Virus record (IMG/VR): IMGVR_UViG_3300023198_000260
Location: 1 to 20,346 of that record
Direction: 5' to 3' (one strand)
Length of the DNA: 20,346 nucleotides
From: a virus
The first letter of the stretch is position 1. Each line of letters starts with the position of its first letter. The position numbers and the translations under genes were made by a program. Below, piece by piece: positions 1 through 8,227 of this stretch. Under the pieces are notes generated by a model. It ran no database searches, had not been told where the DNA came from, and saw nothing but the letters and a program-made list of their open reading frames with translations.

Positions 1-14
1 CATATCTTTAGTAT

Positions 15-524
15 TTAATAGTATTGGTTTTCATGCTCTCCCTGGATGTTCATTGAGTGACCCAGCAGGCCCTCAAAGTTATCCTGTAGGACCACCTGGA
101 GCCTGTCATTATTAGCTCCTATGAGCCTTAGTCCCTGGTTCCCTTTATCAAAGGACCACCTGACTGAGACTATATCATTACCCTGTCCCCAGCCTTTTAG
201 TTCAGCATCATGGCACATAGCAGCCCATTCAGCATTAGTTTTGATAGTCCCTCCATCCAGCAGATCTATAGTCTCTCCATCCTGGATCAGATGGATATGG
301 ATCCCATTGGTCAAAGTTATCCCATTCCCATACTTGTCTGCATCTATCCCTGCTGTGTCCTTTATATGGATGATCATCCTCTTGATAACTACTACATCAT
401 CAGCTCCTGGCTGATAATAGAAATTAGTAGCAGTCCCATAGTCTCCTATCATAACTGAACTACCTCCAGCCTCTTTAAGCCATGTATAGAGAGGCCTCCT
501 TAGCTTTAAATTTTCTGCTGGCAT
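15..524 (-). CDS. head accessory / virion structural protein
   Basis: Predicted 169-residue protein encoded directly after the major capsid gene, the usual place for a capsid decoration, head-fibre or head-completion protein. It has no signal peptide or membrane segment and is rich in beta-prone stretches, with a Trp-Lys-Glu-Ala N-terminal region and a conserved-looking KTNAEW...GWGQGND block near residues 95-115. I recall similar post-capsid proteins in other tailed phages, but no function is established for them that I can cite. The start ATG is preceded by an A/T-rich leader without a Shine-Dalgarno sequence. A strong hairpin separates it from the capsid gene, so it may be expressed at a different level. 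After its TAA stop, an ATG reading leftwards lies at positions 3-1 and is probably the first codon of the next virion gene, cut by the window edge. Confidence 0.75.
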   Translation of the reverse strand: MPAENLKLRRPLYTWLKEAGGSSVMIGDYGTATNFYYQPGADDVVVIKRMIIHIKDTAGIDADKYGNGITLTNGIHIHLIQDGETIDLLDGGTIKTNAEWAAMCHDAELKGWGQGNDIVSVRWSFDKGNQGLRLIGANNDRLQVVLQDNFEGLLGHSMNIQGEHENQYY

Positions 525-541
525 ATCTTATCAAAGTTTAA

Positions 542-575
542 ATAAAGGGGAGGAGATCCACAGCCTCCCCTTTAT
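542..575 (-). terminator. hairpin terminator after capsid gene
   Basis: A perfect 12-bp inverted repeat, ATAAAGGGGAGG (542-553) and CCTCCCCTTTAT (564-575), with a 10-base loop, lies 18 bases beyond the capsid stop codon. On the minus strand it is followed by TTTATTTAAA, a modest T-rich tail. It is nearly symmetrical and could work in both directions. It probably attenuates transcription or stabilises the capsid mRNA 3' end rather than fully ending the operon, since head/tail genes must continue to the left. Confidence 0.75.
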
Positions 576-593
576 GATTATCAATTAATAGAT

Positions 594-1964
594 CTATGCA
601 GATCCCTGAGCCAGAGCTACAGTAAAGTCTCCATATGTAAATGCAGAGGGTCTGTAAACTGCCAGGGCCAGTCTCTCTGATCCCCTTACTGTTACCATTC
701 CCTTTACAAAATTATCTTCACTCTCTTTACTAAACTCTATGGCCACCTGTTTCCTGTCAAAGATCTGGGCTCCCATAGTAAAGTCTCCTACTAGGAATTT
801 ATCAGCAGTCATGGCAGTGGTCTCCATAATAGGTACACCTCCCACTGTAGGAGTAGCTCCAGAAAAGATCCAGGGCATAATATATCTGCCAGTAGTATCT
901 TTCTCTAGTCTGATAGCTGATACATCAGTAGGATGGAGCAGTATATAATTAGCTCTATACTCATCTACTCTGACCTGTCTGATAGCATCTGCCAGGACAT
1001 CTATCCTGGTTACTGTAGAGTCTGCTAGAGCATCACTATAAGCATCTGCCTGGGTAGCAATACCATTGAGCTGGACTCCAGTCCCTGCTCCAAATAATAT
1101 CTGCTGATCCTCTTTGAGCTTGATCTTCTTAGGCAGCCTGGCCAGGATGTAAGATGTCAGTCCCTCTACATCTTCCAGCATCTCCTCAGATAGGATAATA
1201 TAGTTGGTTATCTTTCTCACATTAGCAGTGTATAATTTGAGATCAAAATCTCCCTGCTTATACTCAGCTCCCTCAGTAGTCACATCAGTAGCATCACTAT
1301 AGGCCTCCTCCTTAATGTAGCCTATAGAGTTCTGACTGGTCACTCCCTGGGTCAGTATGTCTCTCACGTGCTCAGCCCTATCAGGATCATATACAATACC
1401 TGGGACTCTCATCTCTCCCACTACATCAGTGGACTCAAATGAATTAGCTCCAGTCATGTCATCAGCCTTAGTGACCCCTTTAGTTACCAGGAGATCTACT
1501 ACAGCCTTTTCAGTTATACCCTCTCTGAAATTCTTTAGCTTATCATCAGACAGGAGGGCTTTCATTAGGATAGTTCCCCAGTTTTTAGGACCATCAGATT
1601 TAACATCCAGCCTGTTAGCCTTAGTCTCTATCTCATTAACTCTGTCAGTCAGTTCTTTCTGGAGTTCATTATACTTACCTACCATGGCCTCTACCTCAGT
1701 CTTGAGGTTATCAGCTACAGCAGTCAGGCTCTTATCCTCCCTGGACTTGGCCTCAGTGACCATACTCTCCAGCTTGGTATCTATGCCCTCTGCAATTTCA
1801 TCCAGCTCTTTTTTGAGCTCATCAGTTATACCTCCTCCAGCTCCATCAGGAGACCTCATGATAGGCATGACCATAGCCAGGCTCATCCCAGCAGTGACCT
1901 TAATAGAGGCCACAGCCATGACAGCCAGGACCATAAATAGCATTAATCTTAAATAGCTTTTCAT
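594..1964 (-). CDS. major capsid protein, HK97 fold, with hydrophobic N-terminus
   Basis: 456-residue HK97-family major capsid protein (Phage_capsid family). Order: a hydrophobic stretch at about residues 5-26, a Gly-rich break (about 40-45), a charged coiled-coil region (about 48-120) matching the delta/scaffolding domain normally removed by the prohead protease, then the capsid fold with typical A- and P-domain stretches (VDLL..GVT, ATPTVGG near residue 380, ending before AQGSA). The ATG overlaps the protease stop as ATGA, which supports this start by translational coupling. The odd part is the N-terminus: Lys-Ser-Tyr-Leu-Arg followed by about 20 Leu/Met/Val/Ala residues looks like a signal peptide or membrane anchor, which is unusual for a cytoplasmic capsid precursor. 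An internal start at Met27 or later would remove it. Confidence 0.93.
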   Translation of the reverse strand: MKSYLRLMLFMVLAVMAVASIKVTAGMSLAMVMPIMRSPDGAGGGITDELKKELDEIAEGIDTKLESMVTEAKSREDKSLTAVADNLKTEVEAMVGKYNELQKELTDRVNEIETKANRLDVKSDGPKNWGTILMKALLSDDKLKNFREGITEKAVVDLLVTKGVTKADDMTGANSFESTDVVGEMRVPGIVYDPDRAEHVRDILTQGVTSQNSIGYIKEEAYSDATDVTTEGAEYKQGDFDLKLYTANVRKITNYIILSEEMLEDVEGLTSYILARLPKKIKLKEDQQILFGAGTGVQLNGIATQADAYSDALADSTVTRIDVLADAIRQVRVDEYRANYILLHPTDVSAIRLEKDTTGRYIMPWIFSGATPTVGGVPIMETTAMTADKFLVGDFTMGAQIFDRKQVAIEFSKESEDNFVKGMVTVRGSERLALAVYRPSAFTYGDFTVALAQGSA

Positions 1965-2692
1965 AATTTTAGCTTTCTTTTAAATGTTAATAATAGTTCA
2001 CTTATCTGCTTTTCAGTCGGCTGCTCAGACTTGGCTGGAGTAGGATCCTCTCCACCTGGCTCCATAGCTTTGTCTAGTAGTGACTTTATAGTAGTCTTTA
2101 TCTGCTCATACTCCAGCTCTATTAGCTGGTATGTCTCATCAGTCATGTTACCCTTTCTCATAGTCTTACCCAGGAGATCCATCCTCTTGATCAGGGCCTC
2201 TGGATCCTGAGCCTCCAGGCTCTTTACTCCTCCTATAGTGGGAGTCCTCTCATTGGCTCCCCAGGTTACTGAGGATCCCTCCCACATCTTTACCTCCAGG
2301 ACCCTCTGAGACTCCTCATCCACTCTCTCAGTCTTTAGGATATTGATCCCTACTGAGTGCTCAGTGATTACCTGGTCCTCATATAACTGGAGGACATCTC
2401 TGCCCCAGGATGTCTGGGAGATCTTAGTCTTAAAGGCCAGGCCCATATCATCCTCATTCAGCTCTATAGGCTTAGCCAGGGGCTTATAGGAGTCATGCTG
2501 CCATAGATGAAATATCCTGGGCTTAGAGCTCTCAGGGCCTCTCTCCTTTATTGTCTTACTATAGGCTCCTTTCATGATGATGTCCCCATCACTATCCCTG
2601 TTACCAAAGGCTGAAAAGTAGCCAGATACTATCCCTTGCTTAGAGTCAATATCTTTGACCACTGCTGCCATACTTTTAATAATGTATTTCAT
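1961..2692 (-). CDS. HK97-type prohead protease (peptidase S78)
   Basis: 243-residue prohead maturation protease. The N-terminal half shows the S78 family pattern: GYFSAFGNRDSDGDII near residues 24-39, a catalytic-type His in LWQHD near residue 64, and the EHSVG serine motif near residue 112, then the family's EVSxVTWGAN-like strand. The C-terminal 90 residues are charged and probably form a coiled coil or disordered scaffold-like tail. In this family the enzyme cleaves the capsid delta domain and then itself during head maturation. The gene lies between the basic 93-residue protein gene (4-bp ATGA overlap) and the capsid gene (4-bp ATGA overlap), so all three are likely translationally coupled. 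Confidence 0.93.
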   Translation of the reverse strand: MKYIIKSMAAVVKDIDSKQGIVSGYFSAFGNRDSDGDIIMKGAYSKTIKERGPESSKPRIFHLWQHDSYKPLAKPIELNEDDMGLAFKTKISQTSWGRDVLQLYEDQVITEHSVGINILKTERVDEESQRVLEVKMWEGSSVTWGANERTPTIGGVKSLEAQDPEALIKRMDLLGKTMRKGNMTDETYQLIELEYEQIKTTIKSLLDKAMEPGGEDPTPAKSEQPTEKQISELLLTFKRKLKL

Positions 2693-2970
2693 ACTTTTTT
2701 TATTTTAAATTTAGGCCTGATCCTCAGCCATCCCATGATCCTGAGCTGCCAGCCTCTCCTGGTTACTTTCTTTTTTAAATATGTTAGGGCCTCAGATACT
2801 CCCTCCAGGCCATGCCTCATATAGATCTCATTTAGTTTCTCTACTGGGACAGCTCCATCCAGATCCTTACATAGAGCTACCAGGTAGTCATGGACCCTCA
2901 TAGATCTGCCTTTATAGACTACTCTCTTGGATCTCTTTTGCTGCCTGGTTAATTCTTTTACCTCTGTCAT
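2689..2970 (-). CDS. small basic protein of the head operon, unknown function
   Basis: 93-residue, strongly basic protein (many Lys/Arg, especially the first 25 and last 30 residues) with a helical middle. I do not recognise a family. There is no signal peptide or membrane segment. It sits between the small acidic protein gene and the prohead protease, with an ATGA overlap into the protease gene. The charge suggests contact with DNA or with an acidic head component, but that is inference only. Confidence 0.65.
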   Translation of the reverse strand: MTEVKELTRQQKRSKRVVYKGRSMRVHDYLVALCKDLDGAVPVEKLNEIYMRHGLEGVSEALTYLKKKVTRRGWQLRIMGWLRIRPKFKIKKV

Positions 2971-2981
2971 TTGTCTCTATT

Positions 2982-3242
2982 TTAATGTACTTTCATAAGC
3001 TCATCACTGCCCTCCTCATACTCTCCATCAAATTCCTCCATGATCTCCATCTTACTGGCCACTCCCAGTCTCACTAAATTACTCACTGCATCCAGGAGAG
3101 GATCTGGGTCCTGTGGTCCCTCAGCAGTCTCATAATAGCTATTGATATATCCATCCAGGATCTCATCCCCAGTGTTTATCTCCTGGAGATCTGAGACTAC
3201 CAGGATCTCATCAGTATGCTTGTATATAAATCTTATAGTCAT
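2982..3242 (-). CDS. small acidic protein of the head operon, unknown function
   Basis: 86-residue acidic protein (Asp/Glu-rich, pronounced in the last 25 residues). No recognised domain, signal peptide or membrane span. Its ATG overlaps the stop of the MuF-fusion gene as TAATG, so translation is probably coupled. An acidic protein encoded right after a gene for a MuF protein with a metallopeptidase-like end could be a partner or inhibitor of that domain, but it could equally be a head-assembly factor. Nothing in the sequence decides this. Confidence 0.65.
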   Translation of the reverse strand: MTIRFIYKHTDEILVVSDLQEINTGDEILDGYINSYYETAEGPQDPDPLLDAVSNLVRLGVASKMEIMEEFDGEYEEGSDELMKVH

Positions 3243-5083
3243 TATCCTCCTTTATTCCTTGCCTCTATTAAGGCCCTGTATATTGTTTCAAAATAATCCC
3301 TGTCAGTCTTATAAAATCCCAGGGGATCCCTGCCCATCTCTGTAAACCACATAGAGGTTAGCTCAGTGGCCCTAAATGTCTCTATCTCTCCTGCTGTTAT
3401 GCCTGTCCTGCTGGCCACTATCCTGGTCCCTCCCCAGCCACTTGCAGATCCCATCCCTCCTCCTATGTTTTGATAGCCATATATTTTACCCATGTATGGC
3501 TCAGAAAACTTATCCTCCCAGGCTATCTCCCTGGAGTCATAATTTAATCCAGTCAGGTCTCTTAATTTCTTACTCTTATCTGTCCCTGCCCTCCTCCTGA
3601 GAAAGTCATGGACTTTACTGGAATATATTTTATCCTCCTGCTCCAGCCAGTGTCCTGCCTCATGAGCTGTAGTCTCAAATGGATCTTTTTTCATCACATT
3701 AATGGTCTGCCTGCTCTGAAAAGCTCTGCCCCTGGCTGCCTTTACCTGGAGAGCTTTGCCCCTGATGGCAGCATTATCTCCTACCATCCCATTAAATAAT
3801 TTCATCCCATCCTTTACAGCCTTATGGTTAGTCATAGCAGCAGATCCAGTCAGCTCCATTGTTACTGCATCTCCCAGGGACATGACCTCCAGGAGATCAT
3901 CTGAGGCCTGATGTCTTAATTTTAGTATCTCCTTTCTAGCTGCTTTCAACTCTGCTCTTATAGCATCACTCCTGAGCAGTCCAGCCTTTGGATCCAGGCC
4001 TCTATTTTTTACCAGCTCATCCCAGTTCTCATCATATTGGACTTTAAGTTTTTTTATTTTACCGTCCAGGCTGTCTATCTTTTTACCCAGTGGTCCTAAA
4101 TCTTTCATCTTAGCCTCCACCTGTTTCATCTTTAGATCTGCATCTACCTGGACTCTACCTCCCTGGGCCTCCACTGGTTTAGGAGGTTTAGGTTTTGGAG
4201 GTTTTGGGATCCTGGCCACTGGCTTTGGAGTAGGTTCTGGAGGGATCTCCTCATCCTCCTCCTGGTCCTTTGGCCTATAGCCTAGACTACATCTACAATT
4301 TATCACATTCCAGGCAGATCCATTAGGGTCCCCTGGGTAGTTCAGATCCTGGCCAGTCTTTATAAAGGGATCTTTTAGATCTACAGTCTCATTGTTAGCT
4401 TTTGCATGAGCAGACCTGATCCTCCCATCCAGGGCAGAGATCCACAGCTTTACCTGTTCTATATCTGATGACTCTGCTCCCATTAGGCTGCCCTTATTAG
4501 ATGCAGATACCAGCTCAGTCCTGGCTATCCTATCAGCCCTATACTTGCTCATATCTCCCCAGCCCTCTTTTAGATCTGCCCTCATCCTGATAGATGTCTC
4601 TGAGATCCCCAGGCCCTCCTGGACAGATTGCTCCATGGATCTCCTCATGATCCTCCTGGCATTGATCTGGCTGGTCCCAGTTATGGATGTGATCCTGGAT
4701 CCCATCTCTCTCCCCTGGACAAAGGCCAGCATACTCACTCTCCAGTTACTATTTAGATCATCCAGGTCAGTCTTGATATTTAGATCCTGGGGATGGCCAG
4801 ACTTTAGATCTCTATAGGTCTGATCAGCAAAGGCTGTCCCTACCTGGACATAGGTCCTCTCAAATGACTTGATAAAGGGATCCTCTTTAATCAGATACTC
4901 TACCTTATTGATATACTCATTAGGCTGTAAACTATTTCCAGTACTTTCAAAGAACGAATTTAGAGGCTCTATCTGCTCCTTAAATGCTAGCCTCATATAT
5001 TTTGTCACTCTAGTCCTATAGGCTCCTCTCAGCCTCTCTGTAGCCCTCCAGGACCTAGCCTGCTCTCTTTGTGTTAATGTCAT
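3242..5083 (-). CDS. MuF-type head morphogenesis protein fused to a HEAGH metallopeptidase-like domain
   Basis: 613-residue minor head protein, about twice the length of a plain Mu F-like protein. Residues 1-270 are the Phage_Mu_F region, with the typical RIARTE motif at 185-190, the ALDGRIRSAHAKAN stretch (217-230) and the closing NCRC cysteine motif (262-265). A proline/lysine-rich linker (about 281-303) and a charged helical segment (310-400) follow. The C-terminal 200 residues contain FETTAHEAGHWLE, a zinc-metallopeptidase HExxH motif with HEAGH at 474-478. MuF proteins bridge portal and capsid and can be ejected with DNA; MuF fusions to enzymatic or toxin domains are known. This tail may therefore be a delivered protease, or a protease acting during head assembly. 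The third zinc ligand is not obvious; Glu residues near ATELTSMWFTE are candidates. Confidence 0.88.
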   Translation of the reverse strand: MTLTQREQARSWRATERLRGAYRTRVTKYMRLAFKEQIEPLNSFFESTGNSLQPNEYINKVEYLIKEDPFIKSFERTYVQVGTAFADQTYRDLKSGHPQDLNIKTDLDDLNSNWRVSMLAFVQGREMGSRITSITGTSQINARRIMRRSMEQSVQEGLGISETSIRMRADLKEGWGDMSKYRADRIARTELVSASNKGSLMGAESSDIEQVKLWISALDGRIRSAHAKANNETVDLKDPFIKTGQDLNYPGDPNGSAWNVINCRCSLGYRPKDQEEDEEIPPEPTPKPVARIPKPPKPKPPKPVEAQGGRVQVDADLKMKQVEAKMKDLGPLGKKIDSLDGKIKKLKVQYDENWDELVKNRGLDPKAGLLRSDAIRAELKAARKEILKLRHQASDDLLEVMSLGDAVTMELTGSAAMTNHKAVKDGMKLFNGMVGDNAAIRGKALQVKAARGRAFQSRQTINVMKKDPFETTAHEAGHWLEQEDKIYSSKVHDFLRRRAGTDKSKKLRDLTGLNYDSREIAWEDKFSEPYMGKIYGYQNIGGGMGSASGWGGTRIVASRTGITAGEIETFRATELTSMWFTEMGRDPLGFYKTDRDYFETIYRALIEARNKGG

Positions 5084-5093
5084 ATCTCATCTA

Positions 5094-6440
5094 TTACAGC
5101 TCCTCTCCTGGGATGATACTGTCAGACATTGGAGCCAGTCCTGATGGGATCCATATATCATCAGCATCTTTCATCTCAGAGACATCATATCCCATGGCCA
5201 CTCTCCTCTCATTAGGGCTCAGCCACCATGCAGTGGCCAGCCTGGTTACAAGTTTCTCTATCTCCTCCTGGAGCTCAGGGATAACTGATACATCATAGTC
5301 AAAAAATAATTTCTCTCCTCCCTTTTGAAAGGCTGGGATCCACCATCTATTTAGTTCATCTCTCATGTCATCCAGCTCAGGGAGAGCTGCATTAGTAAAT
5401 AGAGATTTCATGGCATCCTTTTGATTAGCATAAGTCTTATTCTCTGGGTCATTCAGTAGCTGGCTCTGGATCCCATAGAGATTACAGATAGATCTGATAT
5501 CCATCTTTTCTCCCTCCAGGAGCTGGAGATCTATAGGGCTCAGTCCCATCTGCTCCCATCTCATCCTGGCCCCAGTGATGACTATCTTACCAGCATTGTC
5601 TGGACCTCCATAGTCCTCATAATATTTCTCTTTTAAATTGAGAGCCTGGTCCTGGGTCAGTTGTGCTCCTCCAGGAGGCATATCTCCCACCAGGATCCCT
5701 CTGGCTCCCTGGTTCTGTAGCTGGGCCACTGATGTCTGATAGGCATCATTTGACCTGGTTATCACTTTAGATCCTGCCTGGATAGGGCTGAGTCCATAGA
5801 GAAAGGCTCCACTGGCATAGAGGGGAGTCCAGTACTTTCTATGGAGGATCTGCTCAGGAGGGATCAGTAGCTCTGGATCCATGGAGGAGGTATATCCTTT
5901 GATAGGCTGGGCCATCCCTCCTGTCCTGATCTTAATGATCTGACTGGGCAGATTGTATAGCTCATGAAATTGACCAGCATCTCCTCCTGTATCTGGACCA
6001 GCTCCAAAAGTATATGAGTTCCCTGTAGTCAGTTTAAATCCTATGTTCTGGCTGATCCATTCAGTGGTCCCCTGGTTAGGATTAGGCCTAGCCCAGATCT
6101 CCATGATCTTATGATCACTGGCCTCCTCCAGGGCCTTGGTCCTCATGATAGTCTTAATGGTCAGGTCCTCTGCCCTGGCTGCCTTATACTTGGCCAGGCT
6201 CTTATCATCTTTAACTCTGTAGACTTGCCAGGGGACTCTTATGGCTGCCCTGATGATCAGATTAACTATAGAGTAGACTGTAGCATTATAGGCATAGCCT
6301 TTGTTTATCAGCTTTTCTGGAGAGATCCCCATCCAGTTAGGAGCCATGACTCCCATCCTGCCCATCATTATGCCATAAGCCACCTCATTGATCTGCCTGG
6401 TAGCTGCTTTTGTTATCCAGTTAATAAATTTATTTTTCAT
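5094..6440 (-). CDS. phage portal protein, HK97 family
   Basis: 448-residue portal protein, a normal length for the HK97-type portal family (Phage_portal). It shows the family hallmarks: an N-terminal VYSIVNLIIRAAIRVPWQVYR strand-helix block near residues 55-75, a PEQILHRKYW-like block, ...LSPIQAG near residue 220, and the central GARMRWEQMGLSPIDLQLLEG...ICNLYGI block (about 290-325) leading to the wing/crown. A dodecamer would form the DNA channel at the head vertex and dock the terminase. The start overlaps the terL stop as ATGA. The MuF gene follows after a 10-base gap, the standard terL-portal-MuF-protease-capsid order. Confidence 0.95.
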   Translation of the reverse strand: MKNKFINWITKAATRQINEVAYGIMMGRMGVMAPNWMGISPEKLINKGYAYNATVYSIVNLIIRAAIRVPWQVYRVKDDKSLAKYKAARAEDLTIKTIMRTKALEEASDHKIMEIWARPNPNQGTTEWISQNIGFKLTTGNSYTFGAGPDTGGDAGQFHELYNLPSQIIKIRTGGMAQPIKGYTSSMDPELLIPPEQILHRKYWTPLYASGAFLYGLSPIQAGSKVITRSNDAYQTSVAQLQNQGARGILVGDMPPGGAQLTQDQALNLKEKYYEDYGGPDNAGKIVITGARMRWEQMGLSPIDLQLLEGEKMDIRSICNLYGIQSQLLNDPENKTYANQKDAMKSLFTNAALPELDDMRDELNRWWIPAFQKGGEKLFFDYDVSVIPELQEEIEKLVTRLATAWWLSPNERRVAMGYDVSEMKDADDIWIPSGLAPMSDSIIPGEEL

Positions 6441-7708
6441 GCTATTGCTATTGTGTTATTAATCATCAGCTCAAACAGAGCCCATACCAGGGCATCTATC
6501 CTGTTAGGACTTTTCTCCCCTTGCATCCCTGCCCAGGTAGTCATCTCTGTCTCCAGCTCTGGGAGGATCCCTGTATGATGGACCCTGCCCTGCTCATATA
6601 GGGCTGCTATAGGCTCAGCCCTGGCTACTTTACCCTTGCTGGCCCAGACTTTACTGTATGGGATATTCTTGTCCAGTCCCCTGATGACTGTCTCTATCAG
6701 ATCTCCTCCATTGTTTGCCTCTCCTATGATCCTATCTCCCTGCCATTTGTTGTATAGATTAATGGCTATCCTGGCCCATTCATTAGGAGAGTGGATCCCA
6801 GTGACATCCTCCAGGACATATCCCTGGCCATCTGTCCCCAGGCCAGCCACTATGATCCCAGTCTCATCTGAGTGTTTCTCTGATGTTACTGCTGGATCCA
6901 GGGCCACTACTATCCTCTGCATCTCTGGCATCTCCTGGACCCTTAGATCCTCTATCATCTTATAGGTCCATAGAGCTCCCAGGACATCCTCCAGGATGTT
7001 ACCATAGATCTCCTGGGATCCTAGCCTGGTCCCCTCATATTTCTTTTTAATCTTATCCAGGAATTTAGCTGAGACATTACCTACATTCTCATAAGTGGAT
7101 CCAGTGGTCTGGATAGTATCAGCCTCTGCTATCAGTGTCTTTATGATCTTAGTAGGTCTGGGAGTAGTGGTCACTATGATCTGAGGATTAGGTCCTAGCC
7201 TGGTCCCCAGGATCAGATTATCCCAGGCATCAGGTTTCTTCCAGGAGGCCATCTCCTCAGCCCAGGCCTTATGGCATTGTGGTCCTCTCAGGACATCAGG
7301 CTCATCAGCAGAGAACAGAATAGCTATAGATCCATTAGGCCAGGTCAGTCTCCTCTTGGATGGTTCATACAGTGGTCTCTCTCTTTTGGGGCTTATAGCC
7401 AGGATCCCACTCTCTCCCTCTATCATCACATCTCTGACATCAGCAGCAGTCCTCCCTACAAAATGGATAATTGGATTAGTATCTTTCCAGATCCTCACTG
7501 TCTCAGCTCCTGTCCTGGTTTTGCCCCAGCCCCTGCCTGTCCTTATCAGCCAGGTAAACCAGTCCCCAGGAGGGATCATCTGGCCAGGTCTGGCCCAGAT
7601 CCCTAGCCAGTCATAGGAGAGGGCCTGGATATCCTCCTCTGACATCTCTGCCATGACTTGACTTAGGACTATTGGATCTGTCTCTTTGATCTGCTGGAGG
7701 ACATTCAT
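6437..7708 (-). CDS. terL: terminase large subunit
   Basis: 423-residue DNA-packaging motor. The ATPase half has Walker A GRGWGKTRTG (58-67), Walker B-type HKAWAEEM around 146-153 with the catalytic Glu pair, and the coupling motif TTTPRP (180-185). The nuclease half has the acidic triad positions ALDPA (Asp271), GEANNGG (Glu330) and NRIDALVWA (Asp405), an RNase H-like arrangement. The Walker A and TTTPRP patterns resemble the Terminase_6/COG5323 group found in many HK97-type siphophages. The gene overlaps terS upstream and the portal gene downstream, each by 4 bp. Confidence 0.96.
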   Translation of the reverse strand: MNVLQQIKETDPIVLSQVMAEMSEEDIQALSYDWLGIWARPGQMIPPGDWFTWLIRTGRGWGKTRTGAETVRIWKDTNPIIHFVGRTAADVRDVMIEGESGILAISPKRERPLYEPSKRRLTWPNGSIAILFSADEPDVLRGPQCHKAWAEEMASWKKPDAWDNLILGTRLGPNPQIIVTTTPRPTKIIKTLIAEADTIQTTGSTYENVGNVSAKFLDKIKKKYEGTRLGSQEIYGNILEDVLGALWTYKMIEDLRVQEMPEMQRIVVALDPAVTSEKHSDETGIIVAGLGTDGQGYVLEDVTGIHSPNEWARIAINLYNKWQGDRIIGEANNGGDLIETVIRGLDKNIPYSKVWASKGKVARAEPIAALYEQGRVHHTGILPELETEMTTWAGMQGEKSPNRIDALVWALFELMINNTIAIA

Positions 7709-8169
7709 CCCTTATCCTCCTTACTTTTCTTTAGTTCCATGATTCTCTCCAGGAGCCTGTCTCTAGCATCTCCTATCTCTACTCCTCCCTCATGCTCTAT
7801 GACTTGCTTATCTTTCCATCTCCCAGGTCTCCTATTCTTGAGCCAGAATATACCAGGGACATCTGCTGGAGGAAAATATTTTTTAACTCTGACCACCTCT
7901 CCCCTATGTACCTCCTCCACTTTCTTAGTGAAACCAGTAGCCCTCTTAAAAAATGATTGCTCTACCTTATCATCAGCCATATCCCTGCCATTTTTTATAA
8001 TGTCGGAAAACTCTTTATGATTGTTCATCCAGTCATGGACTGTATCTCTATGGATCTCTAGAAATTCTGCTACCTCCTGGATAGTGGCTCCCTTTTGTAG
8101 ATACTTTAGGACCCTGGCTAGATCAGCCTCAGATAGCTTTTTATATTTGGATGGTCTCCCTCCTGGCAT
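7705..8169 (-). CDS. terS: terminase small subunit
   Basis: 154-residue small terminase, which would recognise the packaging site and recruit TerL. The N-terminus reads PGGRPSKYK, typical of TerS proteins. A helix-turn-helix follows at about residues 26-47 (ATIQEVAEFLEIHRDTVHDW), then FFKRATGF, and then FPPADVPGIFWLKNRRPGRWKDK, a family block seen in many terS products. I chose Met at 8169; an in-frame ATG at 8199 adds ten mostly hydrophobic residues, but it falls inside a strong hairpin and the family normally begins near MPGGRPS. It ends in a 4-bp overlap with terL. Confidence 0.92.
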   Translation of the reverse strand: MPGGRPSKYKKLSEADLARVLKYLQKGATIQEVAEFLEIHRDTVHDWMNNHKEFSDIIKNGRDMADDKVEQSFFKRATGFTKKVEEVHRGEVVRVKKYFPPADVPGIFWLKNRRPGRWKDKQVIEHEGGVEIGDARDRLLERIMELKKSKEDKG

Positions 8170-8192
8170 AATTATAAAATATATTAAAGGCA

Positions 8193-8227
8193 GGGCCATA
8201 ATCAGTGTCGGTATCTGACTATGGCCC
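8193..8227 (-). promoter_or_regulatory. long hairpin upstream of terS, CpG in loop
   Basis: Arms GGGCCATA (8193-8200) and TATGGCCC (8220-8227) pair perfectly; after one mismatch, TCAG (8202-8205) pairs with CTGA (8215-8218), leaving a 9-base loop that contains one of only 14 CG dinucleotides in the window. No T-tract follows on the minus strand, so it is not an ordinary terminator. It lies 24 bases before the chosen terS start and could be an mRNA-processing site, an operator, or a recognition or packaging element next to the terminase genes. Confidence 0.5.

Noticed and set aside
1357-1956. 199-codon open frame on the plus strand opposite the capsid gene
   Set aside because: It lies wholly within the capsid gene, its product is a Ser/Leu/Thr-rich mirror of the capsid codons, and every other gene is on the minus strand. 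Long antisense frames are expected because stops are rare opposite this codon usage.
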